11,849 nt of DNA from Eshraghiella sp964441705 (GTDB lineage Bacteria; Bacillota; Clostridia; Lachnospirales; Lachnospiraceae): positions 1 to 11,849 of the forward strand of contig CAYTWF010000079.1 of NCBI GenBank assembly GCA_964441705.1. Direction: 5' to 3'. The position numbers were made by a program, and so were the translations under genes. Below, one piece after another: positions 5,307 to 11,849 of the stretch; position 1 is the first letter of the stretch; every line of letters begins with the position of its first letter. The notes under the pieces were generated by a model. That model was not told where the DNA came from and searched no databases. It saw only the letters and a list, made by a program, of their open reading frames with translations.

Positions 5307-6701
5307 ATGATTCAGGAAAAACAAAAGGCTTCAATGAATAAAATGGGAACAGAAAAAGTATCTAAAATAATGCTGTCAATGGGTATACCAATGATTCTGT
5401 CCATGGTACTACAGGCCTGCTATAATATTGTAGACAGTATGTTTGTGGCACGTATACCGGATTCTGATGGGATTGTGCATGCAGGTGAATATGCTGTGAA
5501 TGCATTAACGCTTGCATTTCCGGTTCAAATGCTTATTGTAGCATTTGGAATAGGAACTGGGGTGGGTGTTAATGCCATATTGTCTAGAACCCTTGGAGAA
5601 AATAATAAGGAAAAGGTGGCATATATTGCTGGAAATGGTGTCACACTTGGATTAATTATCTATATTATTTTTTTATTCTTCGGATTTTTTGGAACAGACA
5701 TATATCTTAAATCTCAGACGAGAGACCCGATTATTCTTGAGATGGGCAGCACGTATTTGAGAATATGCACTTTAGCGTGTGTGGGTATGGTTATGTTTGC
5801 AATTTATGAGAAAATGCTGCAGGCTACCGGAAAATCTATCTACTCCACAATCGCAATGATTCTGGGTGCCGTAATTAATATAGTTCTTGACCCAATTATG
5901 ATTTTTGGATACCTTGGTCTTCCGGCAATGGGAATAGCGGGTGCTGCCTATGCAACCATAATTGGGCAGATTGCATCCTTTATTCTTGCAATGTATTTTC
6001 ATTATGGAAAAAATAAAGAAGTTCCCAGTGGCATACGCTATATGAAGCCTAAAAAAATAATTATTAAGGAAATTTACATAATTGGATTCCCAGCTATAGT
6101 TATGCAGGCTTTAATGTCATTTATGACATATGGTGTCAATATTATTTTTGGAGCAGTTTCTGCTGCGGCAGTTACTGCATACGGAATTTTTTATAAGATT
6201 CAACAGTTTATTTTCTTTGCCGGATTTGGTCTTAGAGACGCAATTACACCTATTGTATCCTTTAATTATGGAATGGGGAGCAGAAAACGTGTTAAAGAAG
6301 GAATAAAATATGGGGTAATCTATGTAGAGGTTATTATGCTTGCAGGAATTATTCTTCTTCAGATATTTGCTAATCCGCTGGTGAGTATTTTCGGTTTGTC
6401 TGACGAGACCGCAAGGCTTTGCATACGTTCAATTAGAATTATTTCATTGAGCTTTATGTTCGCAGGAGGTAATATTGCTTTGCAGGGAGTATTTCAGGCA
6501 CTTGGGCGTGGAGGAAGCTCTCTTGCAGTGTCCTTACTACGTCTTCTTGTAGTGGTACTTCCGCTGGCTAAGCTTTTTTCCATGATGAATAATGCCACAA
6601 GTGTTATGTGGTGTGCGTTTCCAATTGCAGAAGCAGTTGCATTGCTTGTAGCAGTTATTTTGTTGATAAAAGCTAATAAAAACACAATTGAAAGGATATA
6701 A
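5307..6701 (+). CDS. MATE family multidrug/cation efflux transporter
   Basis: This 464-residue membrane protein has the 12-segment layout of MATE antiporters, which export drugs or cationic metabolites using a sodium or proton gradient. The N-terminal repeat begins with KIMLSMGIPMILSMVLQACYNIVDSMFVAR, the standard opening of NorM/DinF-like proteins, and continues with ALTLAFPVQMLIVAFGIGTGVGVNAILSR. The second repeat starts near residue 250 with IYIIGFPAIVMQALMSFMTYGVNIIFG and contains RDAITPIVSFNYGMGSRKRVKEG, a typical MATE signature. Length is normal and intact. Expression may depend on readthrough from the strong promoter at 5037 past a terminator and three hairpins. No promoter is evident closer to the gene. 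No regulator of the MarR or TetR type is adjacent. Substrate unknown. Confidence 0.92.
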   Translation: MIQEKQKASMNKMGTEKVSKIMLSMGIPMILSMVLQACYNIVDSMFVARIPDSDGIVHAGEYAVNALTLAFPVQMLIVAFGIGTGVGVNAILSRTLGENNKEKVAYIAGNGVTLGLIIYIIFLFFGFFGTDIYLKSQTRDPIILEMGSTYLRICTLACVGMVMFAIYEKMLQATGKSIYSTIAMILGAVINIVLDPIMIFGYLGLPAMGIAGAAYATIIGQIASFILAMYFHYGKNKEVPSGIRYMKPKKIIIKEIYIIGFPAIVMQALMSFMTYGVNIIFGAVSAAAVTAYGIFYKIQQFIFFAGFGLRDAITPIVSFNYGMGSRKRVKEGIKYGVIYVEVIMLAGIILLQIFANPLVSIFGLSDETARLCIRSIRIISLSFMFAGGNIALQGVFQALGRGGSSLAVSLLRLLVVVLPLAKLFSMMNNATSVMWCAFPIAEAVALLVAVILLIKANKNTIERI

Positions 6702-6764
6702 ATAAAATGAACAGTATTTTTCACAGGACAACCGCTTTGAAGCCTCCAGAGTTCATTATGTGGA
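6702..6764. other. convergent gap between the MATE and GNAT genes
   Basis: I see no clear terminator here: the only inverted pair, AATGAAC and GTTCATT, is separated by a long loop. A 6707 ATG opens a short frame beginning MNSIFHR that reads antisense into the GNAT gene; it has no convincing homology. Confidence 0.3.
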
Positions 6765-7583
6765 CTAACCTTCGTTTTTTACGGCAATTGTTACAATCTG
6801 TCCCTTGTTAATGAAACCGATTTTTTGATAGCAGCGGTTGGAGGATTCATAATCGGCATCTGCATACAGCATAGGTCGCTGTCCGCTATTGATAATATCT
6901 TCACAAAGTCCGTATATTAACTGTGCTGCGTATCCTTTACCACGTTCTTCAGGTACAGTGTAGCATTGGGATATTTTTACATAATTATCATCTGCATTAC
7001 GGTCACAGAAGGACACAGCCTTATTATCAGCGTCACGCCATATGTAGAGTACTCCTTCATTAAGCTGAACCTTGGCTGCTTCCACGCATTCATCATGGGA
7101 GAGAATTCTGTCACCGATTGCAACTGAGGCTTCACCTATCATTTTAATTGCCAGGTCCATATCAGCTGTGGTTAATTTCTGCATATGACCAGCTGCTGTT
7201 TGGACAGGGCAGATTGCCTTTGGACATTCATAAGCCACTATATTAGTGGTTATCTCCATTGGACATTTCATTTCACTGTCAATACGGTTCATAAGATAGT
7301 CGGAAATGCGTTTTTTGGTGTTAAAACGATAATTGTCAAGAGGAGTGAATTCATCAATGATAATATCATATATTTGAGACAGCTCCTTGTCGGTCACGTC
7401 ATCAGGAGCCCATATCCATGTAGGGTACACAGACGCGGTATGGGCTATAATAATTCTTTTGTTGTCTGTAATAATCTTTTTCACAGGATATCCAAGTACT
7501 GTATATAGTACAGCATATGGCAGGCTGTCGTCTGCAATTAATTTCCGGGCTTCTGGAAGACTCTTATCATAATATTTTTTCAT
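6765..7583 (-). CDS. GNAT family N-acetyltransferase with an uncharacterised N-terminal domain
   Basis: This 272-residue protein carries a GNAT fold in its C-terminal half, transferring an acetyl group from acetyl-CoA to an unknown amine. The coenzyme A loop is visible as VPEERGKGYAAQLI at residues 210-223, with RGKGYA as the R/QxxGxG/A motif. It is followed by a helix and then YADADYESSNRCYQKIGF at 240-257, the usual last strand and helix. Residues 145-200 supply the preceding strands, including VLYIWRDADNKAVSFC. Residues 1-130 contain WIWAPDD and several short helices and lack a domain I can name. The start is supported by GGAG 7 bases upstream on the minus strand. The gene is divergent from the DUF896/kinase pair and convergent with the MATE gene. 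The substrate could be a small molecule rather than a protein. Confidence 0.85.
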   Translation of the reverse strand: MKKYYDKSLPEARKLIADDSLPYAVLYTVLGYPVKKIITDNKRIIIAHTASVYPTWIWAPDDVTDKELSQIYDIIIDEFTPLDNYRFNTKKRISDYLMNRIDSEMKCPMEITTNIVAYECPKAICPVQTAAGHMQKLTTADMDLAIKMIGEASVAIGDRILSHDECVEAAKVQLNEGVLYIWRDADNKAVSFCDRNADDNYVKISQCYTVPEERGKGYAAQLIYGLCEDIINSGQRPMLYADADYESSNRCYQKIGFINKGQIVTIAVKNEG

Positions 7584-7649
7584 AATATTGCTCCATTCAT
7601 TTCAACGTTCTAATAATGATTTATTCTATTATAATACATATTTATTAAT

Positions 7650-7679
7650 ATGGCATTATGTTTCTATATGGTTTATAAT
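7650..7679 (+). promoter_or_regulatory. probable promoter for the DUF896-kinase pair
   Basis: A perfect TATAAT lies at 7674-7679, with ATGGCA at 7650-7655 as a partial -35 (18-base spacing). The predicted start near 7686 gives a short leader before the ATG at 7718. ATTATA at 7628-7633 on the opposite strand could be the -10 of the divergent GNAT gene, making 7584-7717 a shared control region. Confidence 0.5.
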
Positions 7680-7717
7680 TAAAAAAGAAATTAATTGTAA
7701 GACAGGAGAATTATATT

Positions 7718-7921
7718 ATGACAATGGATGAGACAATTGCAAGAATTAATGAGCTATATCACAAGTCTCAGAAGGAAGGCTTAACTGATGGGGAGAAGGA
7801 TGAACAACACAGACTTCGACGCGTATATATTGACAGTATTAAGACGGGACTGGGAGCCCAGCTTAATAATATGTCTATAAAAAATTCTGATGGTACAATT
7901 ACCAGGGTAAAAAAAGGTTAA
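7718..7921 (+). CDS. DUF896 (UPF0291, YnzC-like) small protein
   Basis: This 67-residue protein matches the DUF896 family of small helical Firmicutes proteins. The pattern is clear: ARINEL at residues 8-13, KEGLTDGEKDEQHRLRRVYID at about 19-39 (the GLT...E..EQ..LR..Y core), and a short tail ending in basic residues. Bacillus subtilis YnzC folds as a two-helix hairpin, and the family's biochemical function is unknown. Start is supported by AGGAGAA 7 bases before the ATG; a second ATG two codons later is less well placed. It lies 28 bases before the kinase start and is almost certainly in the same transcript, but a functional link with the kinase is not shown. Confidence 0.9.
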   Translation: MTMDETIARINELYHKSQKEGLTDGEKDEQHRLRRVYIDSIKTGLGAQLNNMSIKNSDGTITRVKKG

Positions 7922-7936
7922 GTAATTTTTTATGAT

Positions 7937-7942
7937 GGGAGA
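7937..7942 (+). promoter_or_regulatory. ribosome binding site favouring the kinase start at 7950
   Basis: Four in-frame ATG codons occur at 7932, 7935, 7944 and 7950. GGGAGA is 7 to 8 bases before 7950, while 7932 has only T-rich sequence ahead of it. The shorter start also places the signal peptide's lysines directly at the N-terminus (MSNKGKK). Confidence 0.65.
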
Positions 7943-7949
7943 CATGAAT

Positions 7950-10736
7950 ATGAGTAATAAGGGTAAAAAATTATTAAGTCTTTTGCTTGCCATTATAGTC
8001 AGTATTACGGTACTTATACCAGCTATGGCAGCAGAATCAGATGACTGGCGCACAGTAAGGGTCGCTATTGGAATCAACAATTCACTGTATTATGACGAGA
8101 ACGGGGAGGTTCAGGGTTATTGCAGTGAATACATTAATCAGCTCGCTAAGATTAATCATTGGAATATTGAGTATGTGGAGGGTTCATGGACGGATAGCGT
8201 TCAGAATCTGTATGATGGCAGAATAGATATTCTTTTTCCAGCGCAGAAGACGGATGAACGTATTGGTAAAATGGGTTTTTCCAGTGCAATAGGTGGATAC
8301 CAGCCTATTGGTCTTTTTGCCAAGGCAGATTCACCATATTGCTATGACGATTATGAGGCATTTAATGGAGCAAGAATTGCAGTATCGGCGGGAACAAGTA
8401 ACGAGGCCTGTCTTTTGCAGTATGCGAAGGAGAATAATTTCACATATGAACCTGTATATATGAATTCTACTCCGGAGAAGCTGCAGGCACTTGAAGATGG
8501 AACTGTTGATATGATTGTGTTCAGTACGCTTAATGATGTGGATGACGGCAAGGTTGTAGCAATGTTGGATTATCTGCCGTTTTACTATTGTACAAGAATT
8601 GATGACACTGAGCTTTTGGAGGAGCTGGATTATGGTATGAATCAGCTGCTCATCCGTAATGCCGACCTTGTGCAGCAGGTATTTTACAGCTTTATGAATG
8701 GTAATGTATCCTTTGCATATACCAAAGCCGAGGAACAGGCTATTAAAAAGAAGGGTAAAATCACAGTTGGCGTTTATGAGGATACAAGCCCTCTGTTTGA
8801 TGTGGATGATGGAGAGTATCACGGAATATATGTGGATCTGATATATAGGATAGAAGAACTTTCTGGTCTTGATGTTGAAATCCGTCCTTTGGACCGTAAG
8901 GAGTATGCATTTGATTACCTTGATAAGGGAGATATAGATTTTGTACTTGGTTCCAGTGATCAGGCCCTCAAATATTCGGATGCTACGAAATATGTTCAGT
9001 CTGAAGGAATCATGGATTACTATACAATAGCTATTACCAAGGCAAATGCAAGCTTTTCAGAGCTTGATAATATGACCTTTGCTCTTACGGGTGGTAGAAG
9101 ATATTGGGCAAGTATGATTAATAAGAATTGTCCAAATGCAAGTATTAAATATTATGAGAATTCCAAAGAATGTCTTGATGCAGTAGAAGACGGAGATGCG
9201 GATATTACTCTTTTAAACACCTGGGAATATAACTACCAGTCCAAAAATGAACGCTTTCAGAACCTTGTTGAATGGGAATCCAGTCGTACTCTTTCAGAAA
9301 CAGTATTTGTTTCTCTGGAATCCGAGGACCCACTTATAAGGTCAGTTATTGACAAATCAATTGAGCAGATTAGCAATGCGGAGAAGGAGAAAATCATTAC
9401 AGCTAATCTTAACAATGGCTATGATGACTATAATTTCAAAGACCGTGTTTATGCTATGAAGAACAGCCTTGCAATTATTGCGGCAGTCTTCGTCGTTATT
9501 TTTGGTGTTTTTTTCATGTATGTTTTTATGCGTAAGCGTAATGTAGCAGCTTTGAAAATTAAAAACATGCAGCTTGCCAGTGCCAATGAGGCAAAGGATA
9601 GATTTTTGTCACGTATGAGTCATGAGCTGCGTACTCCGTTAAATGCAATAAGTGGTTATACATCAGTTGTAGAGCAAAACATTGATGACCCGGATGTGGA
9701 CCGGGAATCCTCCAAGACCAACCTGAAATTCATTCATCAGGCAGTTAATTACCAGCTTGCTATTATAGGCGACCTGCTTGATATTCAGAAAATTGAAAAT
9801 GGCAGAATGGAGCTTATTAAAACTGAAATTGATGCTGCCAGCTACATGGATGAGATTGTGAGCATGATAAGACCGGAGGCAGAACAGAAGAATATCACAT
9901 TTACTTATGAACGTCTGACCAAGGTTAATGATACATATTTTATTGATGGAGTAAGATTTCAGCAGGTACTGCTTAATGTTCTCCATAATGCAGTAAAATT
10001 CACACCGGAGGGTGGAAAGGTTAAGCTTACAGTTGATGTTATAGATAAGGGTGAAAAATCCAACACTCTTAAATTCGTAATTTCGGACAATGGAATTGGC
10101 ATAAGTGAAGAATTTCAGAGAAACTATCTTTTTAAAAGATTTGCACAGGAGTATGGTGATAACACTTCTCCTTACGAGGGCTGTGGTATGGGGCTTGCAT
10201 TTTGCAAGGAGGTTATGCACCTTATGGGTGGTGATATAACTTGCGAGAGTGTGCAGGGAGTTGGCTCCACATTTACAATTATTTTTGTAGCAGAGCATAT
10301 AACCAAAAGCAAACGAATCCGTCAGCCTCTTGATTATTCACAATATGATTTGTCAGGACTCAGGGTTCTGCTCTGTGAAGATAATCCAATGAATCAGGAC
10401 ATGGAGCGCAAGCTTCTTGAGAAGATGAATTGTCAGGTAGATATTGCAGATGATGGTGTTGTAGGACTTCGTAAGTTTCAGGGGAGTGATACAGGCTATT
10501 ATGATATTGTGCTTATGGATATTAGAATGCCTAATATGGATGGCTGGGAATGTACAACACATATCAGAGCACTGGACAGAGAAGATGCCAGAACAATTCC
10601 AATAATTGCAGTCAGTGCCAATGCATTTGAGGAGGATGTAGAGAAGTCGCTGGAGGTTGGTATGAATGAACATCTTGCTAAACCTGTAGCTGTAACAATA
10701 ATGTATGAGAAAATTAAGAAATATTGCAGCAAATAA
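7950..10736 (+). CDS. hybrid sensor histidine kinase with two tandem SBP_bac_3 sensor domains
   Basis: This 928-residue membrane kinase senses a solute outside the cell and relays phosphate internally. In order: signal peptide 1-28 (cleavage likely after AMA); first binding-protein domain about 36-255 (RVAIGINNSLYY...VQGYCSEYI); second about 269-500 (ITVGVYEDTSPLF...YHGIYVDLI); transmembrane helix about 506-528; HisKA dimerisation domain with RMSHELRTPLN and phospho-acceptor His558; ATPase domain with N680 in NVLHNAVKFTP, DNGIGIS at Asp713 and GCGMGLA at 744-750; receiver domain with acidic pair Glu810-Asp811, phospho-acceptor Asp857 in MDIRMPNMDG, Ser889 and Lys911. All catalytic residues are present. 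This is the architecture of Bvg/Evg-like sensors, but no His-containing transfer domain is present and no separate response regulator gene is adjacent, so the output must lie elsewhere. It follows DUF896 by 28 bases. Confidence 0.93.
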   Translation: MSNKGKKLLSLLLAIIVSITVLIPAMAAESDDWRTVRVAIGINNSLYYDENGEVQGYCSEYINQLAKINHWNIEYVEGSWTDSVQNLYDGRIDILFPAQKTDERIGKMGFSSAIGGYQPIGLFAKADSPYCYDDYEAFNGARIAVSAGTSNEACLLQYAKENNFTYEPVYMNSTPEKLQALEDGTVDMIVFSTLNDVDDGKVVAMLDYLPFYYCTRIDDTELLEELDYGMNQLLIRNADLVQQVFYSFMNGNVSFAYTKAEEQAIKKKGKITVGVYEDTSPLFDVDDGEYHGIYVDLIYRIEELSGLDVEIRPLDRKEYAFDYLDKGDIDFVLGSSDQALKYSDATKYVQSEGIMDYYTIAITKANASFSELDNMTFALTGGRRYWASMINKNCPNASIKYYENSKECLDAVEDGDADITLLNTWEYNYQSKNERFQNLVEWESSRTLSETVFVSLESEDPLIRSVIDKSIEQISNAEKEKIITANLNNGYDDYNFKDRVYAMKNSLAIIAAVFVVIFGVFFMYVFMRKRNVAALKIKNMQLASANEAKDRFLSRMSHELRTPLNAISGYTSVVEQNIDDPDVDRESSKTNLKFIHQAVNYQLAIIGDLLDIQKIENGRMELIKTEIDAASYMDEIVSMIRPEAEQKNITFTYERLTKVNDTYFIDGVRFQQVLLNVLHNAVKFTPEGGKVKLTVDVIDKGEKSNTLKFVISDNGIGISEEFQRNYLFKRFAQEYGDNTSPYEGCGMGLAFCKEVMHLMGGDITCESVQGVGSTFTIIFVAEHITKSKRIRQPLDYSQYDLSGLRVLLCEDNPMNQDMERKLLEKMNCQVDIADDGVVGLRKFQGSDTGYYDIVLMDIRMPNMDGWECTTHIRALDREDARTIPIIAVSANAFEEDVEKSLEVGMNEHLAKPVAVTIMYEKIKKYCSK

Positions 10737-10740
10737 TTCA

Positions 10741-11095
10741 AGCGCATGTTAAATCCCCCTCGGGGAGCGAAATAACATGCGCGCGGGGCCGCCACCGAGC
10801 CGCCACAGAGTGAAAGCGCATGTTAAATCCCCCTTGGGGAGCGAAATAACATGCGCGCGAAGCCGCCACCGGGCCGCCACAGAGTGAAAGCGCATGTTAA
10901 ATCCCCCCCGTGGAGCAAAATAACATGCGCGCGGAGCTGCCACCGAGCCGCCACAGAGTGAAAGCGCATGTTAAATCCCCCTCGGGGAGCGAAATAACAT
11001 GCGCGCGGAGCTGTCACGGAGCCGCTACAGAGTTAAAGCGCATGTTAAATCCCCCTCGGGGAGCGAAATAACATGCGTGCGGGGGCGCCACAAAG
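10741..11095. repeat. tandem array of 74-bp hairpin units (four full, one partial)
   Basis: This fills the gap between the kinase and the nuclease-like gene. Units begin at 10741, 10815, 10889, 10963 and 11037: an exact 74-base period. Each has a hairpin and then a spacer. In unit 1, GCGCATGTTA (10742-10751) pairs with TAACATGCGC (10773-10782), and inside it TCCCC (10754-10758) pairs with GGGGA (10762-10766) around a CTC loop. The spacer repeats GCCGCCAC twice and ends GAGTGAA. Units 1, 4 and 5 have the same inner hairpin; unit 2 changes one loop base; unit 3 has lost most of the inner stem; unit 5 ends early after its hairpin. The GC content is far above the neighbours. The first unit starts 5 bases after the kinase stop, so it lies in that gene's 3' untranslated region. 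No T-runs follow the stems. Confidence 0.95.
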
Positions 11096-11113
11096 AAATT
11101 AGTTATTAAATGC

Positions 11114-11120
11114 AGGAGGA
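11114..11120 (+). promoter_or_regulatory. ribosome binding site of the nuclease-like gene
   Basis: AGGAGGA ends 6 bases before ATG 11127, a near-consensus site that fixes this start. I see no strong promoter in the 31 bases between the repeat array and this gene, so it may be transcribed through the array from upstream. Confidence 0.85.
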
Positions 11121-11126
11121 TAATAT

Positions 11127-11831
11127 ATGGAGAGTTTACAGCAGCAAATGAGATTATTGAGGGAACAGCTGTCACGACAAATGGAGCATTTAGAAGGATA
11201 TCTGGTGGATGCCCCGCCGGGACAGCTAAGGATTGCTCAAAGAAAGAATCAGATTCAATATTACTGGCGGGAGAAGCCAGGTGATAATCATGGTACCTAT
11301 ATTCGTAAGACTAATTCAGAATTAATTCAAAAGCTTGCTCAAAAAGAGTATTACCAGAAGCTTCTACCAACAATTCGCAGGAATCTGCAAATTCTTGACA
11401 ATTTCCTTAACAACTATCAATACAACTATTTAGTACCTATATATGAGAAGCTTGTCATTCCCAAACAGAATCTTGTGATACCCCTTGAAATTCCAGAAGA
11501 AAAATTTATAGAGCAATGGCAGCAGGTTAAGTATCAGCCCAAAGCAGTTGATATAAATGAAGAGGATGCAATAATTACAGAAAAAGGTGAGATAGTACGG
11601 TCTAAGTCAGAGAAAATACTGGCGGACAGATTTACAAGGCTTGGAATACCATATCACTATGAAAAACCTCTGAAGCTGAAAGGCTTTGGCATAATATACC
11701 CGGATTTTACATTGCTAAATGTAAGAAACAGAAAAACAATATACTGGGAGCATTTTGGATTGATGGATGACCCCGATTATTGTGAAAAAGCCATTAAAAA
11801 GCCTGCAAATAAAAAGTCAAGGCTAAATTGA
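11127..11831 (+). CDS. PD-(D/E)XK nuclease-like protein, probably truncated at the C-terminus
   Basis: This 234-residue protein resembles a Lachnospiraceae family of predicted PD-(D/E)XK nucleases. Residues 1-95 are rich in Q, K and L with heptad-like helices, probably a coiled coil. The nuclease core starts about residue 158: RSKSE (Glu162), then YPDFTLLNV (Asp193), then IYWEHFG (Glu208-His209), the spacing and motif order of the fold, with EH replacing the more usual ExK. From memory of the family, the chain should continue past the helix DDPDYCEKAIKK with a segment like NTYEKNGIFPG and further strands; here it changes to PANKKSRLN and stops. Neither other frame restores that segment, so a deletion or rearrangement fits better than a simple frameshift. 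The motif residues are retained. Function and target unknown; defence or DNA repair roles are guesses. Confidence 0.65.
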   Translation: MESLQQQMRLLREQLSRQMEHLEGYLVDAPPGQLRIAQRKNQIQYYWREKPGDNHGTYIRKTNSELIQKLAQKEYYQKLLPTIRRNLQILDNFLNNYQYNYLVPIYEKLVIPKQNLVIPLEIPEEKFIEQWQQVKYQPKAVDINEEDAIITEKGEIVRSKSEKILADRFTRLGIPYHYEKPLKLKGFGIIYPDFTLLNVRNRKTIYWEHFGLMDDPDYCEKAIKKPANKKSRLN

Positions 11832-11849
11832 AAGAACATTGAAAATTTT

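Noticed and set aside
6702..6764. Bidirectional terminator between the convergent MATE and GNAT genes
   Set aside because: The only inverted pair is 7 bp with a very long loop and no adjacent T-run on either strand.
6707..6800. Short frame starting MNSIFHR as a nitroreductase remnant
   Set aside because: Only about seven residues resemble a nitroreductase start, the rest does not match, and it runs antisense into the acetyltransferase gene.
8331..8822. Minus-strand open frame inside the kinase gene
   Set aside because: It lies opposite an intact, well-supported kinase coding region, has no recognisable domain, and reads as a shadow. The same holds for the frame at 9663-10298.
10742..11080. 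Series of intrinsic terminators
   Set aside because: The stems are strong but none is followed by a T-run, so termination is not supported.
10741..11095. CRISPR array
   Set aside because: The repeat unit is 74 bases with hairpin and spacer both repeated; there are no unique spacers and no cas genes.
10741..11095. Retron or diversity-generating element
   Set aside because: No reverse transcriptase is encoded in the window, and the hairpins do not have retron msr/msd organisation.

Overview
The window looks like a low-GC Gram-positive chromosome, most likely a gut or rumen Clostridia of the Lachnospiraceae type (Butyrivibrio/Roseburia/Lachnospira-like). The basis is strong AGGAGG-type ribosome binding sites, AT-rich intergenic DNA, clear TTGAC/TATAAT promoters, and the gene content: a DUF896 protein, a UMF1-type MFS carrier, and a Lachnospiraceae-style PD-(D/E)XK protein. 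The genus is inference.

Layout. 173-2071: a solute-binding lipoprotein followed after 3 bases by an opine-dehydrogenase-like enzyme. 2174-4280: a zinc-dependent phospholipase C-like protein overlapping a UMF1-family MFS transporter, preceded by a perfect 12-bp palindrome just downstream of a TATAAT box. 4468-5040: a DUF2798 membrane protein. 5037-5306: a dense regulatory and repeat region holding a strong promoter, an intrinsic terminator about 12 bases after the predicted start point, three hairpins in series and a 20-bp direct repeat. 5307-6701: a MATE efflux pump. 6765-7583 (minus strand): a GNAT acetyltransferase. 7718-10736: a small DUF896 protein and a 928-residue hybrid sensor histidine kinase with two periplasmic-type substrate-binding domains. 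10741-11095: a tandem array with an exact 74-bp period, four full units and one partial unit, each carrying a GC-rich hairpin and a spacer. 11127-11831: a PD-(D/E)XK nuclease-like protein whose C-terminus looks cut short.

How the parts fit. Most genes are ordinary accessory metabolism, transport and sensing genes. Two groupings stand out. First, an orphan binding protein is coupled to an opine-type dehydrogenase with no permease or ATPase nearby, in a window that also encodes a kinase with two binding domains of the same fold. Second, two intergenic structured elements, one ahead of the MATE gene and one behind the kinase gene, share a GC-rich core (CAC, then GAGCCGCCA, then AGTGA) although their flanking hairpins are unrelated. 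This suggests a modular repeat family with interchangeable hairpins. That repeat family, together with the promoter-terminator pair ahead of the MATE gene, is the best candidate here for something undescribed. I found no tRNA, rRNA, CRISPR array, complete insertion sequence or origin.
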